Translations under genes and position numbers: made by a program
Part shown: positions 1 through 4,698 of the stretch, piece by piece
Layout of the letters: every line of letters starts with the position of its first letter
How positions within the stretch are numbered: position 1 is the stretch's first letter
The notes under the pieces: model-generated
What the model was told of the DNA's origin: nothing
What the model saw: only the letters and a program-made list of their open reading frames with translations
The model's database searches: none
Origin: Desulfarculaceae bacterium
GTDB taxonomy: Bacteria > Desulfobacterota > Desulfobacteria > Desulfobacterales > Desulfobacteraceae
Direction of reading: 5' to 3'
DNA: 5,414 bases
Assembly (NCBI GenBank): GCA_021737205.1
Contig: JAIPEK010000172.1
Coordinates: 1-5,414 of the forward strand

Positions 1-2
1 GC

Positions 3-554
3 TATCATGCCAGAAATCCTTAGAAAGACGGCATGCCCACCCAGCAGCTGAAATTCAAGTACCGGCACCTCAATGACGCCAAACTTTTCAATATCCTGAT
101 CAACCGCCTTTCAAAAGACGGCACTGTTGTGCAGGAGCAGAATATCGTGAGACTTGCCGGACACGAAGTAGCTCTTCAGGTGGACCAGCAGGAAACAGTG
201 AAAAAGATCAAGAAGAAATACAAAGAAGCCGGGATCACTCCGCCTTTTTACAAGGATATCTGCAGGGAACTGAACCTGGACAAAAAAAACGCCCGGGATG
301 TGTTGGACATCCTGCTCAAGGAAAAGAGCATCATCAAGACCAAGGATGATCTGTACTTTGACGCGGACCGCATCGAAGAGCTGAAAAACGAGGTGGTGGC
401 ATTCCTTGAAAAGAACGGGGAGATGACGACCCCACAGTTCAAGGAGATGACCGGCATATCAAGGAAATTCGTGATCCCGCTGATTGAATACTTTGATTCA
501 ATCAACCTCACCATCCGGGTGGGAGACACAAGACAGCTCAGGAAGAAAAAGTAG
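3..554 (+). CDS. selB: Selenocysteine-specific elongation factor SelB, C-terminal part, with an in-frame amber codon
   Basis: SelB is the EF-Tu-like GTPase that carries Sec-tRNA to UGA codons and binds the SECIS hairpin of the mRNA through C-terminal winged-helix domains. Only those winged helices are in the window; the GTPase part lies upstream. Counting from the ATG at 33, residues 12-50 (DAKLFNILINRL, then VRLAGHEVAL) resemble the second winged helix, residues 53-110 the third, and residues 115-173 the last, RNA-binding one (TGISRKFVIPLIEYFD, then RVGDTRQLR, are typical SelB endings). The same frame continues upstream of the ATG as YHARNP, then TAG at 21-23, then KDG-MPTQQL. YHxxNP and the following GM match the usual SelB linker, so the gene is probably one reading frame interrupted by a stop codon. 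No good Shine-Dalgarno precedes ATG 33. Family assignment is firm; whether the gene is intact, split or broken is open. It overlaps the convergent hemW by 17 bp. Confidence 0.85.
21..23 (+). other. In-frame TAG codon inside selB
   Basis: The TAG lies between sequence coding YHARNP and KDGMPTQQL, both of which fit the SelB linker before the second winged helix. Homologues normally have Leu after the NP dipeptide, and TTG to TAG is a single base change. The codon is followed nine bases later by ATG 33. Explanations include a nonsense mutation, a sequencing error, a split gene with reinitiation, or readthrough or recoding of the amber codon. The sequence alone does not decide. Confidence 0.7.
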
Positions 555-1698
555 CGGAGAGGATCCGGTCGGCGAATGAGGACACAATGTCATCCAGCCG
601 ACACATGCCCTCCAGCGTAAGAAAAAACCGGCCCTCGCCTGAAACCGCCATCCCCCGGTTTTCAAGCGTTTCGGCAAACGGGTTGAAAAATGTATAAAAA
701 TCCGTGCCGACCAGACTCTCCGCCTCTTTGATATCCATCCCCTCCCTGGTCCGCAACCCCAGCATTGCCGTCTCGAGAAGCTGCTGCCGGTTGGAAAGGG
801 TTTCACTCCCGCCGTCAGGCTTTTTTCCCGCCCCAAGATCCCGGATGTACCGGGAAACATCGTTGCGGTTCCATGACCGGCCGATTCCGTCATAGGAATG
901 GGCCCCCGGCCCGAATCCCGTGTAAGGCAGATTCCGCCAGTAGGTCGTATTGTGCCGGGACCGGTTCTCCTCTCCCTTTGCAAAGTTGGAGATTTCATAA
1001 TGAAACCACCCGTTTTCCGTTAAAAAGCGGGAAGTGGCCTTGAAACGACCGGCCACCGATTCCTTGTCCATGGGATCGGCCCGCCCGGCCTCCATCATCC
1101 GGAAGAGCGGCGTGCCTTTTTCAAAGGTCAGGGTATAGCAGGACAGATGGGAGGGGCCGAAACCGCACGCGGTTTCCAGATCCGTGAACCAGGCCTGCAC
1201 ATCTTCATTCGGCACACAGTAAATCAGATCCATGCCGATATTGCCGATTCCGGCATCAAAAGCCGCTTCAACGGATTTCCTTGCCGTCCCGGCCGAGTGG
1301 ACCCGCCCCAGAAATTCCAGTTTTTGATCATCAAAAGACTGAACACCGATATTGACCCGGTTGACCCCGGTTGCTGCAAGATCGGAAAACCAGCTCTTGT
1401 CCACCGTTCCCGGGTTGACTTCCACAGTCACTTCGGCATCATCCGCCACATCAAAGCATTGCCTCACCGCACCCAAAAGTTTTTCAATCCGCCGCACCTC
1501 GAGCAGAGAAGGAGTTCCCCCGCCGACGTATACGGTATGCACCCGCCTGTCTGTCTCCCTCTTCTGCTCGATCTCCCGGGTCACCGCGTTCACAAAAGGC
1601 TCGATCATCGAGAGATCGGTTATGGAGAAAAAATCACAGTACCTGCACTTGGCCCGGCAAAAGGGCACATGGATATAGATGGCAAGCGGATCAGACAA
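538..1698 (-). CDS. hemW: Radical SAM family heme chaperone HemW
   Basis: HemW binds heme and a 4Fe-4S cluster and is thought to deliver heme to respiratory enzymes in the cytoplasm or at the membrane. It is related to the coproporphyrinogen dehydrogenase HemN but is not expected to have that activity. The 386-residue protein has the usual length. Visible motifs are YIHVPFC-x3-C-x2-CDF with cluster cysteines C14, C18 and C21, the SAM-binding GGGTPS at 59-64, GVQSF at 118-122, HNTTYW at 249-254 and GFGPGAHS at 261-268; the last two are hallmarks of the HemW C-terminal half. The third cysteine is followed by DF, as in HemW, rather than the extra cysteine of HemN. The start is TTG: the in-frame TGA four codons upstream leaves no ATG, and the predicted N-terminus has the family spacing before YIHVPFC. 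It overlaps the upstream radical SAM gene by 8 bp, with no clear Shine-Dalgarno, so translational coupling is likely. Confidence 0.93.
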   Translation of the reverse strand: MSDPLAIYIHVPFCRAKCRYCDFFSITDLSMIEPFVNAVTREIEQKRETDRRVHTVYVGGGTPSLLEVRRIEKLLGAVRQCFDVADDAEVTVEVNPGTVDKSWFSDLAATGVNRVNIGVQSFDDQKLEFLGRVHSAGTARKSVEAAFDAGIGNIGMDLIYCVPNEDVQAWFTDLETACGFGPSHLSCYTLTFEKGTPLFRMMEAGRADPMDKESVAGRFKATSRFLTENGWFHYEISNFAKGEENRSRHNTTYWRNLPYTGFGPGAHSYDGIGRSWNRNDVSRYIRDLGAGKKPDGGSETLSNRQQLLETAMLGLRTREGMDIKEAESLVGTDFYTFFNPFAETLENRGMAVSGEGRFFLTLEGMCRLDDIVSSFADRILSATFSS

Positions 1699-2860
1699 AC
1701 CGTTTCATCAGCTCATCAATGGCTTCGTCCGCATTGCTGCTGTCAATGCCGTACAGCCTCAGCGTCTTTTCCACCCGTGAACGCCTGTCTTCGTCGTGGA
1801 TCTCTCCGGGTCCGGAAAAAAGGCCCATCCGCCGGCCGACCTGATAGATCACCCGGTCTTCGGGATCCATATTCAAAAACCGGTCGATGGTATCCAGCAT
1901 TTTCTGTTTGTCACCGGGCAGGCGCCCCTCAAGACTTTCAATCAGGTTGAGGATGTGGTCGCTTTTGATGTACGAGTCGATTCCCTCCAGCCGTTCCACC
2001 AGGAGCCTGAGCTCACCTGCCGTCTCAAAATCGGTGCATTTTTCGAACCGGCCCTCTCGAAGCTCCTCTGCAAGGGGCGTGCTCTCCGGCACGGCAAGGG
2101 ACCGGATACGGACAAAATCCGGATTGATCCGGTTCAGGGCATCCGCGGTCTCGGTTGCATGTTCATGGGAAAGGGCTCTTCCGCCCAGGCCAGGCATGAT
2201 ATATTCGGAAAGCTGGATTCCCGCCTGTTTGACCCGGTTACCGGCCTTGATGTGGTCTGCCTTGTTCGATCCTTTTTTCACCATTTCCAGTACGCGGTCC
2301 GACCCGGACTCAAGCCCGATATGGATCCGGTTCAGCCCGGCTCTTTCCACCCGTTTCATGTTTTCGTCACTGATACGCACGATGGTGTGGGACCGGGCAT
2401 ACGAAGTAATCCGCTCCACACCCGGAAAACACCTCTTGATGTGCTCCAGGATATACACGATATCGTCCGGCTTCATGATCAGACTGTTGGCGTCCTGGAG
2501 AAATATCGATTTCATGCCGTTGTAGTACCAGTGAAGGGCCGCGTTGAACGCCTGCCGATCCTTTAGCTCAAAGCTGTTGAAAAGCTCGTTCACCTGTGTG
2601 TTGCCGAATGGCGCGCCCGATGCCGCCCGCTCGGAAATCCCGCTGACATAGGTGTACAACAAGTCAATATCCTTGACGATATTCTCCGCCGACCGCAGGG
2701 AAAACTTTTGTTTCTTATACACCGGGCAGAATGCGCACCGGTTCCACGGGCAATTCCGGGTCAGACGGATCAAAAGGCTGTCCGCTTCACTCGGGGGCCG
2801 GATCGGTCCCTGCTCAAAGCCCTGGTACTGATCTTTATTTTTTTTTCTGGTATCTGTCAT
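1691..2860 (-). CDS. Uncharacterised radical SAM protein with CX4CX2C cluster motif
   Basis: This 389-residue protein is a radical SAM enzyme of unknown substrate. The cluster motif is NCPWNRCAFCPVYK with C37, C42 and C45, a CX4CX2C spacing seen in a COG1032-like group rather than the standard CX3CX2C. A SAM-binding and barrel segment, RIHIGLESGSD, lies at 178-188, and IMPGLGG at 221-227 fits a later barrel strand. No B12-binding domain precedes the barrel. The C-terminal 120 residues are helical and charged with no recognised domain. I chose the ATG at 2860 because it has GAGGG five bases upstream, and because an in-frame extension to 2989 would add a poorly conserved-looking, cysteine-rich N-terminus running through the mltG promoter region. 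Its last codons overlap the hemW start, so the two are co-transcribed. The pairing could mean a role linked to heme or to anaerobic cofactor work, but that is inference from position only. Confidence 0.85.
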   Translation of the reverse strand: MTDTRKKNKDQYQGFEQGPIRPPSEADSLLIRLTRNCPWNRCAFCPVYKKQKFSLRSAENIVKDIDLLYTYVSGISERAASGAPFGNTQVNELFNSFELKDRQAFNAALHWYYNGMKSIFLQDANSLIMKPDDIVYILEHIKRCFPGVERITSYARSHTIVRISDENMKRVERAGLNRIHIGLESGSDRVLEMVKKGSNKADHIKAGNRVKQAGIQLSEYIMPGLGGRALSHEHATETADALNRINPDFVRIRSLAVPESTPLAEELREGRFEKCTDFETAGELRLLVERLEGIDSYIKSDHILNLIESLEGRLPGDKQKMLDTIDRFLNMDPEDRVIYQVGRRMGLFSGPGEIHDEDRRSRVEKTLRLYGIDSSNADEAIDELMKRFV

Positions 2861-2865
2861 TGCGT

Positions 2866-2870
2866 CCCTC
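2866..2870 (-). promoter_or_regulatory. Ribosome binding site of the radical SAM gene
   Basis: On the minus strand GAGGG ends five bases before the ATG at 2860 and follows a run of eight A. It is the main reason for preferring this start over the longer frame that opens at 2989. Confidence 0.7.
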
Positions 2871-2876
2871 TTTTTT

Positions 2877-2905
2877 TTGACAACGTAAAAATTTTCCTCT
2901 ATCTT
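2877..2905 (+). promoter_or_regulatory. Sigma70-type promoter for mltG
   Basis: A perfect TTGACA (2877-2882) is followed after 17 bases by TATCTT (2900-2905), a 4/6 match to the -10 consensus. The predicted start is near 2912, giving mltG a leader of about 116 bases. The -35 box lies only seven bases beyond the Shine-Dalgarno of the divergent radical SAM gene, so this promoter sits within the leader region of that gene and the two transcripts probably overlap. Confidence 0.6.
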
Positions 2906-2913
2906 ACATACTC

Positions 2914-2943
2914 TATAAACAGCCATGATGCAGCGCATCACAA
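2914..2943 (-). promoter_or_regulatory. Weak candidate promoter for the radical SAM-hemW operon
   Basis: On the minus strand TTGTGA (2943-2938) is followed after 18 bases by TTTATA (2919-2914). Both boxes are poor matches and the region is AT-rich, so other placements such as TAAGAT near 2901-2906 are possible. It is placed correctly to start a transcript of the operon. The inverted repeat at 2926-2940 falls mostly inside the spacer and overlaps the last bases of the -35 box. Confidence 0.25.
2926..2940. repeat. Perfect 6-bp inverted repeat in the radical SAM/mltG intergenic region
   Basis: TGATGC and GCATCA flank a three-base AGC. The element lies just downstream of the predicted mltG transcription start and inside the weak promoter candidate for the opposite operon, so it could be a protein-binding site or a small hairpin at the 5' end of the mltG leader. 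There is no U-run after it, so it is not a terminator on the plus strand. Confidence 0.45.
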
Positions 2944-2960
2944 CAAAGTCTGAAAGTAGA

Positions 2961-3000
2961 AGGAGGCAGCTTCTTGTCTCTTGTTTCAAGTTTCTTGTAA
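2961..3000 (+). other. Possible leader mini-ORF with strong Shine-Dalgarno upstream of mltG
   Basis: AGGAGG (2961-2966) is the strongest ribosome binding site in the window. Seven bases later a TTG at 2974 opens eight codons (M/L-S-L-V-S-S-F-L) ending in TAA at 2998-3000, 27 bases before the mltG ATG. The Shine-Dalgarno overlaps a possible hairpin, AGAAG at 2958-2962 paired with CTTCT at 2970-2974. The peptide is built on a 7-bp repeat and shows no obvious attenuation codons, so it may be a chance frame. Confidence 0.25.
2971..2998. repeat. Four-copy 7-bp tandem repeat
   Basis: The units are TTCTTGT, CTCTTGT, TTCAAGT and TTCTTGT, consensus TTCTTGT (ACAAGAA on the other strand). They fill part of the mltG leader. 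Heptamer repeats of this kind recall the short tandemly repeated (STRR) sequences described in cyanobacterial intergenic DNA, but no relationship is shown here. CTTG-TTT-CAAG inside the array can also pair with itself. Confidence 0.6.
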
Positions 3001-3015
3001 AACATCCCGGACAAA

Positions 3016-3021
3016 AAGGGA
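3016..3021 (+). promoter_or_regulatory. Ribosome binding site of mltG
   Basis: AAGGGA lies six bases before the ATG at 3028. Its GGGA could pair with TCCC at 3005-3008 across a nine-base loop, a weak hairpin that might partly hide the site. Confidence 0.6.
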
Positions 3022-3027
3022 ATTATA

Positions 3028-4050
3028 ATGCAAAAAAAACGGATTTTAAAAAGATTTTTCACCATCATTGGAATTGCCCTCATTCTGCTCTCCGTATCCG
3101 GGCTGATTTTCATCCTGTATCTGAACAGCTTTTCCAAAGAGCCCGCCAACCCGGATGCCCGTGAAATCACCTTTGTGATCGAACGGGGGGACACCCTTTC
3201 CACCGTATCCCGGAAGCTTGAAAACAGAGGCGTCATCTCCAGCAGTGAACTTTTCAGTATATTCGCGCTGATGAAAAACCAGGCCAAAAATCTGAAAGCA
3301 GGCGAATATGCCCTGTCAGGCGCCGGTACACCGGAGCGCGTACTCGATATCATCACAAAGGGAAAAGTCAAGCTGTACCGGCTCACGGTCCCCGAAGGAC
3401 TGAACCTGTTCGAGGTGGCAGCGCTTGCCGAAAAGGCCGGATTCGGTAACAGGGAGGCCTTTGTCATGGCTGCGGAAAGCACGGAATTCACCCGGTCCCT
3501 CGGTATATCCGCAGACACCCTGGAAGGATACCTTTTCCCGGAAACTTATTATTTTCCCAAATCCGCAACTGAAAAAGACCTGATCCGGGAAATGGTGGGG
3601 CGGTTTCAGGAGGTATACACGGAGGACTGGAAAACCAGAACCCGGCAGATGAGATTTACCGTGCATGAAATCGTGACCCTTGCCTCCATCATTGAAAAGG
3701 AAACCGGAGAGGCAACCGAGCGGCCCGTAATTTCATCGGTGTTCCACAACCGGCTGGAAAAGGGCATGCGTCTTGAAAGCGATCCCACGGTCATATACGG
3801 AATCGAGGATTTTGACGGCAATATCACGAGAAAGGACCTTACAACCCGAACCCCTTACAACACATACATGATCAGAGGACTTCCCCCCGGACCCATTGCA
3901 AATCCGGGGAAAATGTCTCTCAAGGCGGCATTGTACCCGGCGGATACGGAGTACATCTTTTTCGTGTCAAAAAAGGATTCCACCCACAAATTTTCAGAAA
4001 CCATAAAAGAACACAACCGGGCGGTGAGAAAATACCAGCTCAATCGTTGA
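3028..4050 (+). CDS. mltG: Endolytic murein transglycosylase MltG
   Basis: MltG (YceG family) is an inner-membrane enzyme that cleaves nascent glycan strands and is thought to terminate peptidoglycan chain growth. The 340-residue protein has the family length. Residues 1-9 are basic (MQKKRILKR) and residues 10-32 form one membrane segment, giving a cytoplasmic N-terminus and a periplasmic enzyme. Residues 46-112 form the LysM-like part (FVIERGDTLSTVSRKLENRGVI). The YceG catalytic region follows: EGYLFPETYYFP at 166-177, LASIIEKETG at 218-227, where E223 corresponds to the catalytic Glu of the E. coli enzyme, then SVFHNRLEKGMRLESDPTVIYG at 237-258 and YNTYMIRGLPPGPIANPG at 277-294. All expected motifs are present, so it should be active. 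The ATG is preceded by AAGGGA at a proper distance and by its own promoter and a leader of about 116 bases. It ends overlapping the convergent smr gene by 11 bp. Confidence 0.96.
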   Translation: MQKKRILKRFFTIIGIALILLSVSGLIFILYLNSFSKEPANPDAREITFVIERGDTLSTVSRKLENRGVISSSELFSIFALMKNQAKNLKAGEYALSGAGTPERVLDIITKGKVKLYRLTVPEGLNLFEVAALAEKAGFGNREAFVMAAESTEFTRSLGISADTLEGYLFPETYYFPKSATEKDLIREMVGRFQEVYTEDWKTRTRQMRFTVHEIVTLASIIEKETGEATERPVISSVFHNRLEKGMRLESDPTVIYGIEDFDGNITRKDLTTRTPYNTYMIRGLPPGPIANPGKMSLKAALYPADTEYIFFVSKKDSTHKFSETIKEHNRAVRKYQLNR

Positions 4051-4606
4051 ACTGGTTGAGGTAGACGATAACGGCGCCGCTTCGTGATTTTTTCTTTTTC
4101 TCCCACATGTAGGAAAGCACGGTGCCTTCCTTTTTCAGCCGGACCGCCACATCTTCCACCACATCCGGCAAAACCGCCCCGTACTCGGAATGAAGCCCCT
4201 TGCCCACAATGATCCGTACGGTGAAAAACCCCTGCCGGCGGGCGTTTTTGATATAGGCATCCGCCCGGAACCCGGCCGCGTCCCCTGCGAAACCATGAAG
4301 ATCGAGAACGGATTCCGGCGGGGGGTACCGTTTGAGCCGCTTTTTCAACGGCACCGGCGCAGGTCCTTTCCGGTCGCTTTTCTCCTGCATTATCCGGGCG
4401 GCGGTCTTTCCTTTCAGGGACTGGTCCAGAAGGGACTCAAAATCCTCGTCCTCCGCCGGCGTTCTTCCGGCTGTTTCACGGGCGGCGGAATGTTCCGCTC
4501 TCATGGAGTCCGCTTCCTCCCTGGAAAGGAACGCCTCTTCCACGCTCTGGCCTTTGTCAAAAACGTAAATCCCCTTTTTATTCTTTTTGAAAGATTTCTT
4601 CGCCAT
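4040..4606 (-). CDS. Smr/MutS family (Smr-domain) protein
   Basis: This is a stand-alone Smr-domain protein of 188 residues. Smr domains bind nucleic acid and in several families, such as MutS2, nick or cleave it; the substrate of this small type is not known from the sequence. The N-terminal 95 residues are strongly charged and low in predicted fold (MAKKSFKKNKKG, then an acidic stretch around 50-60). The Smr domain spans about 99-183, with the LDLHG motif at 101-105 carrying the Asp and His usually implicated in catalysis, and VGKGLHSEYGAVLP at 134-147 matching the GxGxxS glycine-rich motif. I take ATG 4606 as the start; a TTG at 4615, three codons upstream in frame, would fall inside the predicted -10 box. 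No Shine-Dalgarno is visible. The gene is divergent from the ribonuclease gene and ends inside the mltG stop region. Confidence 0.88.
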   Translation of the reverse strand: MAKKSFKKNKKGIYVFDKGQSVEEAFLSREEADSMRAEHSAARETAGRTPAEDEDFESLLDQSLKGKTAARIMQEKSDRKGPAPVPLKKRLKRYPPPESVLDLHGFAGDAAGFRADAYIKNARRQGFFTVRIIVGKGLHSEYGAVLPDVVEDVAVRLKKEGTVLSYMWEKKKKSRSGAVIVYLNQFND

Positions 4607-4613
4607 ATCCAAC

Positions 4614-4642
4614 AATCTATTGCAATTTTAAGCAGTTTTCAA
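4614..4642 (-). promoter_or_regulatory. Promoter of the smr gene
   Basis: On the minus strand TTGAAA (4642-4637) is followed after 17 bases by TAGATT (4619-4614). The predicted start is near 4607, one base before the ATG at 4606, so the mRNA would be leaderless or nearly so. This agrees with the absence of a Shine-Dalgarno. Confidence 0.55.
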
Positions 4643-4661
4643 GCCGGAAAATTTTAGCTGA

Positions 4662-4690
4662 TTGACTTTGACACCCCTTCCTGTTAGTAT
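4662..4690 (+). promoter_or_regulatory. Promoter of the RNB-family ribonuclease gene
   Basis: TTGACT (4662-4667) is followed after 17 bases by TAGTAT (4685-4690). The predicted start is at 4697-4699, on or beside the ATG, again suggesting a leaderless mRNA. A second TTGACA occurs at 4668-4673 but has only 11 bases to this -10, and no good -10 of its own. The 19 bp between this -35 box and that of smr contain the palindrome AAAATTTT (4648-4655), which could act as an A/T-rich UP element for both promoters. Confidence 0.6.
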
Positions 4691-4698
4691 GCTGCGGT

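Noticed and set aside
1..50. A frameshift joining frame 1 (AIMPEILRKTA) to the SelB frame
   Set aside because: The SelB frame itself gives YHARNP before the TAG, a better match to the SelB linker, so an internal stop codon explains the break more simply than a frameshift.
1147..2566. Several plus-strand open frames of 108-267 codons opposite hemW and the radical SAM gene
   Set aside because: They lie antisense to two clearly conserved proteins, show no recognisable domains and are explained by codon bias on the other strand.
2926..2940. The inverted repeat as an intrinsic terminator
   Set aside because: The stem is only six pairs, no T-run follows on the plus strand, and no gene ends nearby.
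2861..2989. N-terminal extension of the radical SAM frame to a start at 2989
   Set aside because: The extra 43 residues look like translated control DNA and cross the mltG promoter and the inverted repeat. ATG 2860 has a good GAGGG ribosome binding site.
2925..3164. A 79-codon plus-strand frame starting at the inverted repeat
   Set aside because: It runs out of frame through the first part of mltG and has no ribosome binding site.
2913..3518. A 201-codon minus-strand frame opposite the mltG 5' half
   Set aside because: It is a shadow of mltG; its sequence is low-complexity and Ser/Phe-rich, with no family resemblance.
4190..4657. A 155-codon plus-strand frame opposite smr
   Set aside because: It is antisense to a recognisable Smr domain and crosses both divergent promoters.
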